A stretch of DNA of 64,000 nt from 630D-37 sp037478835 (GTDB lineage Bacteria > Chloroflexota > Anaerolineae > Anaerolineales > Villigracilaceae), in NCBI GenBank assembly GCA_037478835.1, contig JBBFLV010000008.1:1-64000 (forward strand). Reading direction: 5' to 3'. The notes under the pieces are model-generated. The model saw only the letters and a program-made list of their open reading frames with translations, was not told the DNA's origin and did no database searches. The position numbers were made by a program, and so were the translations under genes. Below are positions 7,680 to 16,247 of the stretch, piece after piece. The stretch's first letter is position 1, and every line of letters begins with the position of its first letter.

Positions 7680-8300
7680 ATGTCGATTCCACCCACCCTG
7701 GCCTATCTGGTTCTGATGGGGAGCATCTTCTTCTCCCTGCTGGCGATCCTTTCCCCCGGAACAGGGGTGATCGAGGCTTCGGCCCTTTTGGGATGGTTTT
7801 TTACCGCTTATGCGGTTTACCAATTGGGGCTGGCCGGCTGGGCGCTTTTGCTGATCCTGCTCAGCGTTGTGCCCTTTGTCTATTCCTTGCGGCTGGCCGG
7901 AGCGAGACGTCACCTATTGCTGGGCATGGCCTTGCTGGGAATGGTGGCCGGTTCGCTCTTCTTATTCCCGAATCCCCAGGGAACGCTTTGGCCGCCGGCC
8001 GTGGATGCCTGGATCGCGATACCGGTTTCGCTGGGTTTTGTCCTGGTGAGCTGGGTTGCCGTGCAGAAGATCCGTCAGGCGATGGTGCAGCGCCCGGTTC
8101 ACGATCTGGATGCCCTGATCGGCCAGATCGGCGAGGCTCGCACGCGTATTCATCATGAAGGCACGGTCTATCTGCGCAGTGAACTGTGGAGCGCCCGCAG
8201 TCAAAAGCCGATCCCGGCCGGCCGCGCCGTTCGGGTGATCGCACGGGAAGGGTTTGTGTTGTTAGTGGAGGAGGTCGAACCCTCTTCCCAGTCCACCTGA
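7680..8300 (+). CDS. NfeD-like membrane protein
   Basis: A 206-residue protein with about four hydrophobic segments in the first 130 residues and a C-terminal OB-fold domain typical of NfeD: LIGQIGEARTRIHHEGTVYL through RAVRVIAREGFVLLVEEVE. NfeD proteins pair with SPFH/slipin proteins in membrane microdomains, and a slipin gene follows 29 bp downstream. I preferred the ATG at 7680 over the overlapping GTG at 7674 because GGAG sits 5 nt upstream. Confidence 0.85.
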   Translation: MSIPPTLAYLVLMGSIFFSLLAILSPGTGVIEASALLGWFFTAYAVYQLGLAGWALLLILLSVVPFVYSLRLAGARRHLLLGMALLGMVAGSLFLFPNPQGTLWPPAVDAWIAIPVSLGFVLVSWVAVQKIRQAMVQRPVHDLDALIGQIGEARTRIHHEGTVYLRSELWSARSQKPIPAGRAVRVIAREGFVLLVEEVEPSSQST

Positions 8301-8329
8301 TCGTTTTTTCTACCTGCCAAGGAGGTTCT

Positions 8330-9229
8330 ATGGATTCTGCTCTTCCTCTCGTTTCTTGCTTATTCTTCGTGCTCTTGATCGGGTTGCTGATCTTCCTGGT
8401 CAATGCCATTCGCGTGGTGCAGGAATATCAGCGCCTGGTGGTCTTTCGCTTGGGGCGCTGTATCGGCGCCCGCGGCCCCGGCCTGGTGCTGCTGATTCCG
8501 GTGATCGATCGGGCGATCAAGGTGGATTTGCGTGAGCGGGTGCGCGAAATTCCGCATCAGACCTCGATCACCAAGGATAACGCCCCCATCTCGATTGATT
8601 TCGTCTGGTACTACAAAGTGCTCGATCCGGTGCAATCGGTGATCCAGGTGGAGAATTTTGAGGCCTCGGCCCAGAATATGGCGGTGACGACCTTGCGCGC
8701 CGTGATCGGTGGGATTCTGCTGGATGATGTGCTCTCGCAGCGCGAACATATCAACCAGACCCTGCGCGCCAAGCTGGACGAAGTGACCGAGCGCTGGGGC
8801 GTGAAGGTGACTAACGTCGAGATCCGCGAGATCATTCCGCCGCGCGAGGTGCAAGAGGCGATGAACAAGCAGATGTCGGCGGAGCGCATTCGCCGCGCCG
8901 TGGTGACCGAATCGCTGGGTCAGCGTGAGGCGGCGATCAACGTGGCCGATGGCGAAAAGCAGGCGGCCATTCTGCGCGCCGAAGGTCAGAAGCAATCGGC
9001 CATCCTGCAGGCAGAAGGTGAGCGCCAGGCGCAAATCCTGCGTGCCGAGGGCTTCGCACAGGCGCTGGAGCGCATTTTCGCCGTGGCCCAAACCGTGGAT
9101 CAGAAGACGATGACCCTGCAGTACTTCGAGACCCTCAAGGCTCTGGGCGCCAGCCCGGCGACGAAGTACATCTTCCCGATGGAGTTCACCTCGTTGCTTG
9201 CGAATTTCACCAAAGGTGGAAGTGAATAA
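8330..9229 (+). CDS. slipin / stomatin-like SPFH (band 7) protein
   Basis: A 299-residue protein with one N-terminal membrane segment (about residues 5-27), then the SPFH domain: VVFRLGRCIGARGPGLVLLIP, REIPHQTSITKDNAPISID and GVKVTNVEIREIIPPREVQ. A coiled region follows with repeated AEGQKQ/AEGERQ motifs. The family scaffolds membrane microdomains and may regulate proteases. The neighbouring NfeD gene is its usual partner. The ATG at 8330 follows a strong AAGGAGG. Confidence 0.93.
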   Translation: MDSALPLVSCLFFVLLIGLLIFLVNAIRVVQEYQRLVVFRLGRCIGARGPGLVLLIPVIDRAIKVDLRERVREIPHQTSITKDNAPISIDFVWYYKVLDPVQSVIQVENFEASAQNMAVTTLRAVIGGILLDDVLSQREHINQTLRAKLDEVTERWGVKVTNVEIREIIPPREVQEAMNKQMSAERIRRAVVTESLGQREAAINVADGEKQAAILRAEGQKQSAILQAEGERQAQILRAEGFAQALERIFAVAQTVDQKTMTLQYFETLKALGASPATKYIFPMEFTSLLANFTKGGSE

Positions 9230-9689
9230 CGACGCACGCCAGAGCGCTCTCAATTCCTTTGTTATCCGGCCGGCCTGGATCTGGGATTTGGGAGCGCTCT
9301 ATTTTTTAGAGCATCTCTGCTTTGGAGAAGATGCCTGGTCGATTTACGATCTGGTGGCCGTGCTCACTCTGCCGGGGGTGGTGCGATTGAAAGCCGTCCG
9401 AAGGTATCGGATGATCGGCTTCATCGCCGGCGATCCGCACCCGGCTGAAGGGTTTGCTTGGATCGCCACCATCGGGGTGCACCCGGCCTACCGGCGCCAG
9501 GGAGTCGGACGGGCGCTGTTACGATCTTGTGAAGCGCGTTTGCAGGTGCCGCGCGTGCGCCTGACGGTGCGCCGATCGAATCAAGCGGCGATCCGTCTCT
9601 ACGAACAGGAAGGGTATCGCATTGTGGATTCGATCCCGGCTTACTATCGGGATGGTGAAACGGCCTGGCTGATGGAAAAGGAGATTTAG
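9225..9689 (+). CDS. GNAT family N-acetyltransferase (RimI-like)
   Basis: About 154 residues with the acetyl-CoA binding motif VHPAYRRQGVGRALLRSCE and the RimI-type C-terminus VRRSNQAAIRLYEQEGY. It transfers acetyl from acetyl-CoA to an amine; the acceptor may be a protein N-terminus but this is not shown. The likely start is the GTG at 9225, overlapping the slipin stop. Longer starts at 9198 or 9219 lie inside the slipin gene and are possible. Confidence 0.85.
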   Translation, partial: NNDARQSALNSFVIRPAWIWDLGALYFLEHLCFGEDAWSIYDLVAVLTLPGVVRLKAVRRYRMIGFIAGDPHPAEGFAWIATIGVHPAYRRQGVGRALLRSCEARLQVPRVRLTVRRSNQAAIRLYEQEGYRIVDSIPAYYRDGETAWLMEKEI

Positions 9690-9690
9690 C

Positions 9691-10272
9691 ATGACGGGTG
9701 CTTTATGGTTGGTGTTGGCTTTGGCCGTGTGGGGATTCCTACATTCGTGGTTGGCCTCCCATGGCGTGAAGAAGGCCCTGGAACGCCGCCTGGGAACGTT
9801 TTTCCGCTTTTATCGTCTTTTCTACAACCTATTTGCCGTGATGAGCTTCTTCCCCGTTTTGGCACTGATGGCGCTTTTGCCCGATCGAATGCTCTACGCC
9901 TGGCCTGCCCCTTGGGCCTATCTGGCGCTGATCGGCCAGGGAGTGGCGCTGATCCTGCTCGCAGTGGCGCTGTTTCAAACGGATCTCTGGGATTTTTTGG
10001 GATTGCGCTTCTCCAATACGCCACCCAGGTTGGTAGAAAGCGGTTTTTACCGCTATATGCGCCATCCGCTTTATACCTTTGGACTGCTTTTCATTTGGCT
10101 TACGCCACGGATGAGTTTGAATCAGCTCATCCTTTTCCTCGGGCTGACGGTTTACATCCTGATCGGTGCCTGGTTTGAAGAACGCAAGCTCCTGCGGGAA
10201 TTCGGCCAGGCCTATGCCGAGTATCGTGCCCGTACGCCAATGTTCTTGCCCTTTAGACGAGTTAGACGATGA
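9691..10272 (+). CDS. isoprenylcysteine-methyltransferase-like membrane protein (NnrU/PEMT type)
   Basis: A 193-residue protein with about five hydrophobic segments. The C-terminal signature YMRHPLYTFGLL and EERKLLREFGQAYAEYRART is shared by the ICMT/PEMT family of membrane methyltransferases that use S-adenosylmethionine. The substrate is unknown. It starts 1 bp after the GNAT stop and overlaps the VanW gene by 4 bp, so all three are probably translated from one message. Confidence 0.78.
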   Translation: MTGALWLVLALAVWGFLHSWLASHGVKKALERRLGTFFRFYRLFYNLFAVMSFFPVLALMALLPDRMLYAWPAPWAYLALIGQGVALILLAVALFQTDLWDFLGLRFSNTPPRLVESGFYRYMRHPLYTFGLLFIWLTPRMSLNQLILFLGLTVYILIGAWFEERKLLREFGQAYAEYRARTPMFLPFRRVRR

Positions 10273-12155
10273 ACACGCTAAGCTATCCTTCCCCTCGTGT
10301 TTCCCTTTGGACCCAGGCTTTGGTGAGCCTGCTGGTCGGAAGTTTCCTGTTCGTCTTCCTGCTGTTTGCGTGGGTGCTGGGGTATCAAATCACCTATGCC
10401 GGACGGATTTTCCCCGGCGTTTCGGTGGCCGGGGTGGACCTTTCCGGGCTTTCGCCGGTGCAGGCCGCGGCGCGCTTGCAGCAAACCCTGACTTTTCCCC
10501 TGAACGGGCGGATTTTGCTGCGCGATGGGGCGCAGGTTTGGCTGGCTTCACCGGTGGAATTGGGGCTGGTGCTGGATACCCAGGCCAGCGCCCAGGCGGC
10601 CTATCGCATCGGTCGAGAAGGTGGGCTGTTGCGACGGCTGGAGGCGCAATGGCGGGCGCGGCGAGGGGGAGTCCTGTTGCCGCCGGTGCTCATTTTCGAT
10701 CAGCGGTTGGCCTATGCCGCCTTGCAGCGCTTGGCGCAGGAGATCGATCGCCCGGCGGTTGAGGCCCATTTGGAGATCCACGGTACCGAGGTGATCGCCC
10801 AACCGGGTCAAATCGGGCGCAGGCTGGACCTCGAGGCTTCGCTACAGGCCATTACGTTGCAGTTGCAGCGTTTTCAGGATGGGGAAGTGAACCTGGTGGT
10901 GCGCGAGGAATTTCCCCAGATTCTGGATGTTTCGGCACAGGCGGAAGCGGCCCGGCGCTTGCTTTCGGCGCCTTTGCAATTGACCCTGCCGAACGCTGTC
11001 GAGGGAGAACGCGCCGTCTGGACCTTTGAGCCGCAGGTGATCGCCAAAATGCTCACCGTGCGCCGGGTGGATGAGGGCGGGCAGAGCCGTTTGGAGCTGG
11101 TGTTCGATCCCTCCCTGCTACGCCCCGGCCTGGAAGCGATTGCAAGCCAGGTGAACCGCCAGCCGCAAAATGCCCGCTTTTATTTCGATGATGAGACGCG
11201 CCAGTTGGTGTTGATCCAATCGGCTACCATCGGGCGGACCCTGGATGTGGAGGCCAGCATTCAAGCCATTAATCAGGCGCTGCTGCGCGGGGAGCATACC
11301 GTTGCCCTGGTGGTGCAGGAAACGCCGCCGGCCGTGAAGGATGATGCCACGGCGGAATCGTTGGGCATTCGCGAGCTGGTGGGGACCGCAGTGACGTATT
11401 TTTACGGTTCGAGCGCGGCGCGCATTCAAAACATCGAAACGGCGGCGGCGCGTTTCCATGGGGTGCTGATCGCACCCGGCGAGACGTTTTCGATGGGCAA
11501 GGTGCTGGGCGATGTGAGCTTGGATAATGGCTATGCCGAGGCGTTGATCATCTACGGTGGTCGCACGATCAAAGGAGTGGGCGGCGGGGTGTGCCAGGTA
11601 AGCACCACCCTCTTCCGTGCCGTGTTCTTCGCCGGTTATCCGATTGTCGAGCGTCACTCCCATGCCTATCGCGTGACGTATTACGAGCAGACGGCTTCCG
11701 GGGATGTCGATCCCAGGTTGGCCGGGCTGGATGCGACGGTTTACTTTCCGCTGGTGGATTTCAAGTTCACCAACGATCGACCCTATTGGTTGCTGATGGA
11801 AACGTATGTCAATGTGGCGGCGCGGCGGATTACCTGGAAGCTTTATTCGACGAACGATGGTCGCCAGGTGGAATGGAGTACCAGCGGTTTGCTGAACGTG
11901 GTGCCGGCACCCAAGCCGCGCTTTGAAGCCAACCCGGAGCTGGCGGCGGGTGAGATCAAGCAGGTGGATTGGGCGGCGGATGGCGCCGATGTGATCGTGA
12001 CGCGCATTGTGCGCCGGGATGGCCAGGTGCTGTTCCAGGACGAATTCCGTACGCATTACGAGCCCTGGCAGGCGGTATGTCAGTTCGGACCCGGTACGAA
12101 GAACCCGGAGAAACGGGCAAAGGACCTTGGGCTGTGTCAGAATCCCTCTGACTGA
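10269..12155 (+). CDS. VanW family protein with peptidoglycan-binding-like domains
   Basis: A 628-residue exported protein. One membrane anchor (about 17-40) is followed by two PG_binding_4-like repeats (about 50-190 and 215-345, each with a FPGVSVAGVDLSG- or FYFDDETRQLVL-type core). Then comes the VanW domain (about 370-510): APGETFSMGKVL, GVGGGVCQVSTTLFRA and YPIVERHSHAYRV. The tail ends in a Cys-containing segment. The family is wall-associated and its biochemical role is unsettled. Its ATG overlaps the stop of the preceding methyltransferase gene. Confidence 0.9.
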   Translation: MNTLSYPSPRVSLWTQALVSLLVGSFLFVFLLFAWVLGYQITYAGRIFPGVSVAGVDLSGLSPVQAAARLQQTLTFPLNGRILLRDGAQVWLASPVELGLVLDTQASAQAAYRIGREGGLLRRLEAQWRARRGGVLLPPVLIFDQRLAYAALQRLAQEIDRPAVEAHLEIHGTEVIAQPGQIGRRLDLEASLQAITLQLQRFQDGEVNLVVREEFPQILDVSAQAEAARRLLSAPLQLTLPNAVEGERAVWTFEPQVIAKMLTVRRVDEGGQSRLELVFDPSLLRPGLEAIASQVNRQPQNARFYFDDETRQLVLIQSATIGRTLDVEASIQAINQALLRGEHTVALVVQETPPAVKDDATAESLGIRELVGTAVTYFYGSSAARIQNIETAAARFHGVLIAPGETFSMGKVLGDVSLDNGYAEALIIYGGRTIKGVGGGVCQVSTTLFRAVFFAGYPIVERHSHAYRVTYYEQTASGDVDPRLAGLDATVYFPLVDFKFTNDRPYWLLMETYVNVAARRITWKLYSTNDGRQVEWSTSGLLNVVPAPKPRFEANPELAAGEIKQVDWAADGADVIVTRIVRRDGQVLFQDEFRTHYEPWQAVCQFGPGTKNPEKRAKDLGLCQNPSD

Positions 12156-12374
12156 GCCGTGCCCGTTGGGCGCGCGAGGCGATTGGCTTCGGGGAGGAGG
12201 AGCTCCTTCCGCGGGATGCGGCGAAGGGTCGTTTGGTTTGCGCCCGGCAGCGACGCTCAGGTGGCGGAGGAGAATCGGTGCGCACGCGGCCTCGGCCGAC
12301 ACCGCCGCCTGTCTTTTCCCACATAAAAGAGATGCGATACCGTGGTAAAATACGCCCCTGAATGGAGTGAACCT

Positions 12375-12593
12375 ATGGTGAATCCCGATTTGCTTGAGAT
12401 TTTACGTTGTCCGGCTTGCGTGCGCGAGCGAAACGGTCTTTTGACGCTTTACAAGGAGACCTGGCTGATCTGCGAAGATTGCGGACGTAAGTATCCGATC
12501 GTGGACGATATTCCGATTATGCTGATCGATGAAGGGGAGAAATGGAGAGAGACGGCGGCGGAGGCATTGCCGGTGCCGCCCCCGGAACCATGA
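12375..12593 (+). CDS. Trm112-like zinc-ribbon protein
   Basis: A 72-residue protein with two CxxC knuckles (LRCPACV and LICEDCGRKYP), then VDDIPIMLIDE. This is the Trm112p/UPF0434 pattern. Trm112 proteins activate methyltransferases in eukaryotes and archaea; the bacterial role is mostly unknown. The ATG at 12375 follows GGAGTG, and a TAAAAT box lies about 30 bp upstream. A longer in-frame start at 12342 would overlap the promoter. Its stop overlaps the start of the HEAT gene. Confidence 0.85.
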   Translation: MVNPDLLEILRCPACVRERNGLLTLYKETWLICEDCGRKYPIVDDIPIMLIDEGEKWRETAAEALPVPPPEP

Positions 12594-13177
12594 GCATGGA
12601 CGATCGTTGGGAAGCCTTGCTGGATGCGCTGCAGGGCGATGAGGATCGGCAGGTAGAAGTGCTGGCTTTGGAACTGGCGGCAGAAGGCAGCCAGGTTTTG
12701 CCGTGGCTGTGGGGCGTTTTGCAACAGGGCTCGGAGGATGAGCGCTGGGCGGCGCTTCGTGTGTTGGCGGCGATGGAAGCCCCGCCGATCGAGTGGTTTG
12801 TGTGGATGCTGGCGGATGTTTCGCCGTTGGTGCGCGGGGCGGCGGCACGGGCGCTGGTAGAGCATCCACAGGAACGCGCCTTGCCGGCGCTGATCGAGGC
12901 GCTGGCCGATCCCGATGCGTTGGTAGGCGATTTGGCGATGCAGGCGCTGATCGCACAGGGCGAGCGGGCGGTGCCGGTGTTGTTGCAGGTGGTGAGGGAT
13001 TTGCCCCCTGCGGCGCGCACGCGTGCTGTGCGGGCGCTGGCTTCTCTGAAGGATGTGCGTGCCATTCCGTACTTTATGGAAACGATCGAAAACGGTTCCA
13101 TGCTGGCCTCGTATTGGGCGGTGCGTGGGTTGGAGAATCTCGGTCAAAATCTGGTGTATTTCTTGCCTGGAAGGTGA
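12590..13177 (+). CDS. HEAT-repeat protein
   Basis: A 195-residue soluble protein of about five helical HEAT-like repeats, with recurring cores such as VRGAAARALVEHPQERALP, VGDLAMQALIAQGERAVP and TRAVRALASLKDVRAIPYF. Such proteins are binding scaffolds; the partner is unknown. ATGA overlap with the Trm112-like gene implies coupled translation, and 9 bp separate it from the LCP gene. A longer HEAT protein is encoded at 59.5 kb. Confidence 0.82.
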   Translation: MSMDDRWEALLDALQGDEDRQVEVLALELAAEGSQVLPWLWGVLQQGSEDERWAALRVLAAMEAPPIEWFVWMLADVSPLVRGAAARALVEHPQERALPALIEALADPDALVGDLAMQALIAQGERAVPVLLQVVRDLPPAARTRAVRALASLKDVRAIPYFMETIENGSMLASYWAVRGLENLGQNLVYFLPGR

Positions 13178-13186
13178 AACTTTCCT

Positions 13187-14635
13187 ATGAATCAAGTGCG
13201 TTTTCTTTCCCTTTTGAAGCGTGCCATCTGGCCGCTGATCTGGATTGCGATCTCGGCGGCCCTGGCGGTGGCCGCTTTTACGCTGGTGCGGAATTTTGTG
13301 GTGTGTTGGAACCTGACTTCTTTGCCGGGAGTGCCGTTGCCGGAGTGTGGTCTGAACACGAATCCGCTGAGCGGGCCGCAGTTTACGGGTACGGGCACAC
13401 CGGCGGCGCCTGGGGTGGAGCCCACCAGCACTCCGGCGGTCAATCTGCAGGAGCTGCAATTGCCCCCGGCTTGGGATGGTGCCAGCCGCATCAATATTCT
13501 TTTCATCGGGCTGGATTATCGCGATTGGGAGGCCGGTTCCGGCGCGCCGCGTTCGGATACGATGATCGTGTTTACCCTGGATCCGATCAGCCGTACGGCG
13601 GGGATGGTCTCGATCCCGCGCGATATGTGGGTGAACATCCCCGGTTATGGCTATGGACGCATCAATATGGCCTATTCGATCGGGGAGGGGAACCGTTTGC
13701 CCGGCGGTGGGCCGGGGCTGGCGATGAAGACGGTGGAGCAGTTTTTGGGCGTTCCGATCCACTACTACGGGCAAATTGATTTCCGCGCCTTTGAAGAGGC
13801 AATCGATGCGCTGGGTGGGCTGTATATTTGCATTCCGGAGCGCATTCGCGTCGACCCGATCGGGCCGAAGCCGAAGCAGGTGATCAAGCCCGGATGCCAG
13901 ACTTTGCCCGGTTACCTGGTGCTGGCCTATGCGCGCGATCGGAAGAGCACACAGGGTGGCGATGTGGATCGAGCGAAGCGTCAGCAACTGGTGATTATGG
14001 CGCTGCGCGATCAGTTACTTTCACCGCAGAATTTCAGCAAGACGTTGGCTGCGGCGCCGGAGGTCTATCGGGAGGCTTCGGCCGGATTGCGCACGAACCT
14101 GACCTTTGACGATATGCTCCGCCTGGGGATGCTGCTAAAGGATATTCCGGTGCAGAACATTAAGCAGGCGGTGATCGATTATTCGATGGTGACGATGCAC
14201 AATGTGACGCTGGGCGGCGAGCCGGCCTCGGTCTTCAAGCCAATTCCGGATAAGATTCGCCTTTTGCGCGATGAGATTTTCGGGAGCGGGGCACTGGCGC
14301 CGATTTCGCAGGGAACGCCTCAGGCGCTGGTGCAGGCGGAGGCACCGCGCGTGCGCATTCTGAACGCCAGCTACACTCCCGACCTGGCGCAACGCACCGG
14401 TAACTATCTACTTTCTCAAGGGGTGCCGGTAACGGAATTGGGAAATGCCGGTCAGGCCTACGATCGCACCATTGTGGTGCTCCATTCGCCGAAACTTTAT
14501 ACGCTGCGAACCCTGGTGACGTTAATGGGGCTCGGACCGGCTCAGATCCGCGTGCAGCCGGATGCCGGTGCCGGGGTGGATGTGGAGATCTTCTTGGGGA
14601 ACGATTGGGCCAATCGTCTGCCGGCAGGGTTTTGA
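13187..14635 (+). CDS. LytR-CpsA-Psr (LCP) family protein with LytR C-terminal domain
   Basis: A 482-residue protein with one N-terminal membrane anchor (about 14-36), a Pro/Thr linker and the LCP catalytic domain: INILFIGLDYR, PRSDTMIVFTLDP, VSIPRDMWVNIPGYG, YARDRKSTQGGDVDRAKRQ. A LytR_C domain follows (VRILNASYTPDLAQRTGNYL). LCP enzymes move glycopolymers from undecaprenyl-PP onto peptidoglycan, which fits the nearby uppP and VanW genes. A heptamer-repeat tract starts 3 bp after its stop. Confidence 0.95.
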   Translation: MNQVRFLSLLKRAIWPLIWIAISAALAVAAFTLVRNFVVCWNLTSLPGVPLPECGLNTNPLSGPQFTGTGTPAAPGVEPTSTPAVNLQELQLPPAWDGASRINILFIGLDYRDWEAGSGAPRSDTMIVFTLDPISRTAGMVSIPRDMWVNIPGYGYGRINMAYSIGEGNRLPGGGPGLAMKTVEQFLGVPIHYYGQIDFRAFEEAIDALGGLYICIPERIRVDPIGPKPKQVIKPGCQTLPGYLVLAYARDRKSTQGGDVDRAKRQQLVIMALRDQLLSPQNFSKTLAAAPEVYREASAGLRTNLTFDDMLRLGMLLKDIPVQNIKQAVIDYSMVTMHNVTLGGEPASVFKPIPDKIRLLRDEIFGSGALAPISQGTPQALVQAEAPRVRILNASYTPDLAQRTGNYLLSQGVPVTELGNAGQAYDRTIVVLHSPKLYTLRTLVTLMGLGPAQIRVQPDAGAGVDVEIFLGNDWANRLPAGF

Positions 14636-14638
14636 GTA

Positions 14639-14734
14639 GACCGTAGACGGTGGACGGTGGACCGTGAATGGTGGACGGTAGACCGTCAGGGAGACGATAG
14701 ACCGTGGACCGTAGACCGTAGACCTTGGATGGTG
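14639..14734 (+). repeat. heptamer repeat tract (GACCGTR), about 13 units
   Basis: The longest tract of the 7-bp family in this window, filling the gap between two convergent genes. Units are mostly GACCGTA, GACCGTG and GACGGTG, with one 5-bp interruption that shifts phase. Confidence 0.9.
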
Positions 14735-14741
14735 GTGGGGG

Positions 14742-15593
14742 CTATTTCCTGCTGAAGCTCAGGATGATGCTGCCGTAGCGCAGACCGCTTTCCGCCGGAC
14801 AAGGGGGTGGGCTGAGGTTGCCGATCGGCTCGCCCCCTGCGACCTGCAAACGGTAGAGTAGATCGGGCTGTAGGAGGACATCGGCGTAGCCGTTGCCGAT
14901 TTCCGGCTTCAGGCCGGTGTAGAAGGTCTCTTGCCCACCATCCCAGACGAGTAGGATGGGTACTCCTGCCAGCGGCCGGTTGCGCTCATCGTTCACCCAG
15001 ACCTGTAACAGTCCTTGGGGAAGGTTCGGATCGCAGCGCGTTTCGTAATTGTTCAAGGTAAAGATACCACCCACGGTGGGGATGGGCGTGAACGCCGCGC
15101 TGACGGGTGGAACGGGAAGGGTGGGGATGGCAAGGGTGGTTTCCGGGGTGGGGGGCGGGAGATCGTTTTCCGTTGGAATCGGTTCAACGGTGGGCGAAGG
15201 GGAGACGGGCGGACGGGTCAGTGGAGTGATGGCCGAGAGAGGAGTGGCGACGATCGGGGAGGAGGGTGTGGGTCGGCCTAAATCGGCGGCCAGGCGCACG
15301 AGTGGCTGGATTTGCGAAAACGGACGGCCGGCGGCCAGCATGCGCTGAGCCTGGGCGGCCAGGGCGGTGGCAGGCTCCTCGCCAAAGAGTGCCAAACGTG
15401 CCCGTGCTCGTTCCAGGTCGCCGTTGGCCGCATAGGCAGCAGCAATGGCTTCGTAATAGGCTTCTTTATCGGATGGGCGCAAAAGGTCGGGCGTGAACGT
15501 GACCTGCGGCGGGGCGATCAACCAGGCGTAGAGCAGGCCGAGGCCAACGCCCAGGATCAGAGCCAACCATAGGTCGAGGGCTTGGTGCTTCAT
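14742..15593 (-). CDS. membrane-anchored protein with Pro/Thr linker, unknown function
   Basis: 283 residues: one N-terminal membrane helix (about 9-27), then a helical segment FTPDLLRPSDKEAYYEAIAA resembling a tetratricopeptide-like hairpin. A low-complexity Pro/Thr/Ser linker (about 110-170) leads to a beta-rich C-terminal domain (about 175-283, YETRCDPNLPQGLLQVWVN). The bulk is predicted to lie outside the cell. The N-terminal 90 residues are related to the upstream gene product, so the pair arose by duplication. I know no family for it. Its ATG overlaps the stop of that upstream gene. Confidence 0.75.
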   Translation of the reverse strand: MKHQALDLWLALILGVGLGLLYAWLIAPPQVTFTPDLLRPSDKEAYYEAIAAAYAANGDLERARARLALFGEEPATALAAQAQRMLAAGRPFSQIQPLVRLAADLGRPTPSSPIVATPLSAITPLTRPPVSPSPTVEPIPTENDLPPPTPETTLAIPTLPVPPVSAAFTPIPTVGGIFTLNNYETRCDPNLPQGLLQVWVNDERNRPLAGVPILLVWDGGQETFYTGLKPEIGNGYADVLLQPDLLYRLQVAGGEPIGNLSPPPCPAESGLRYGSIILSFSRK

Positions 15594-15943
15594 GGACTCC
15601 CTCCTCCTTCTGCTCCGATGGTGCTTAGGGCCTGGACAAGGGACTGCAGAAAGGCAATTTCCCTTTCATCGAAACCATGAGCTTGGGCGTAGAGTAGGGC
15701 TTCCTGGACGGGCGTTAGTGGAGAGGTGGGGTTTAGCCATTTCAGTCGGCTAATGGCGAGGTTCAGGTCCTGCTCGCTTTGGTAGGCTTCGGCGATTGCC
15801 AGGACGTAATCGGTGCGATAGTCGGCGCGCAGGGCAGAAAGGGGCACGTCAGTATAACGGATGGGAGCGATTTTCCAGGCATAGAAGATGCCTGCCGCCA
15901 GGCCGATGAGAAAGAGGAGCAGACGAAGCAGGTGGCGCGACAT
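15590..15943 (-). CDS. small membrane-anchored protein, paralogue of its neighbour
   Basis: 117 residues: an N-terminal membrane helix (about 5-24), then APIRYTDVPLSALRADYRTDYVLAIAEAYQ, which matches the equivalent part of the downstream protein. It ends after the helical domain with no C-terminal extension. I took the ATG at 15943 since an in-frame extension upstream (to 15997) would run into the SRP RNA gene. Function unknown. Confidence 0.72.
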   Translation of the reverse strand: MSRHLLRLLLFLIGLAAGIFYAWKIAPIRYTDVPLSALRADYRTDYVLAIAEAYQSEQDLNLAISRLKWLNPTSPLTPVQEALLYAQAHGFDEREIAFLQSLVQALSTIGAEGGGSP

Positions 15944-15973
15944 GGGATTATTTTGCCACAGGAAGAGAAACAC

Positions 15974-16080
15974 GTCCAGGCAGGAGACCGGCGGCACCCA
16001 GAAGCGCCTGCTTACCGTTGCTTCCTCTCGGACCTGGCGGGGTTCACAGGGTTCTGCCGCGCCGGGCCTGCCCGGACGCA
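15974..16080 (-). ncRNA. ffs: signal recognition particle RNA (small bacterial type)
   Basis: About 107 nt. The apex carries the conserved Ffh-binding fold: AGGTCC, GNRA loop GAGA, then GGAAGCAACGGTAAGCAG. The ends pair as GTCCGGGCAGG with CCTGCCTGGAC, followed by a CCGGCGCGGCA/TGCCGCCGG helix, giving the long rod of the 4.5S-type RNA. It sits between the 117-aa gene and scpA, transcribed leftward from a good sigma-70 promoter. The exact ends are inferred from the pairing and from the promoter distance. Confidence 0.9.
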
Positions 16081-16086
16081 GGGCTA

Positions 16087-16115
16087 AGGATAATCGAGGA
16101 GGGGGAGGATGTCAA
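16087..16115 (-). promoter_or_regulatory. sigma-70 promoter of the SRP RNA gene
   Basis: On the minus strand: TTGACA (16110-16115), a 17-bp spacer, then TATCCT (16087-16092). The predicted start about 7 nt on coincides with the 5' end of the folded SRP RNA. This is the best -35/-10 pair in the window. Confidence 0.8.
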
Positions 16116-16200
16116 GCGAGAGAGCAAGAGAAGGGGAGAGCGAGAGAAGAAGAGAGCGGGAGAGGGGAGAGTGGAGGATGAGAACAGGAGAAAGGTGCTA
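16111..16200 (+). repeat. GA-rich low-complexity tract
   Basis: About 90 bp of almost pure purine on the plus strand (GAGAGCAAGAG and GGGAGAGCGAG type units) between the SRP promoter and scpA. A TAAAAT box near 16198-16203 may serve scpA. No gene is seen. Confidence 0.6.
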
Positions 16201-16247
16201 AAATAGGTGCATTCTTTCCGAAGGGATACCTTTTCCTCAGGTTATTC

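Noticed and set aside
11118..12302. Minus-strand ORF of 394 residues
   Set aside because: It is antisense to the VanW gene, His/Arg-rich and without any recognisable domain.
12156..12341. Noncoding RNA between VanW and the Trm112-like gene
   Set aside because: The gap is GC-rich with a small GGAG/CTCC palindrome, but no known RNA signature, promoter or terminator supports it.
12449..13987. Long minus-strand ORF of 512 residues
   Set aside because: It is antisense to three well-supported genes; the long open frame is a by-product of their codon use.
14639..14734. CRISPR array
   Set aside because: Units are 7 bp in direct tandem with no spacers, and no cas genes are in the window.
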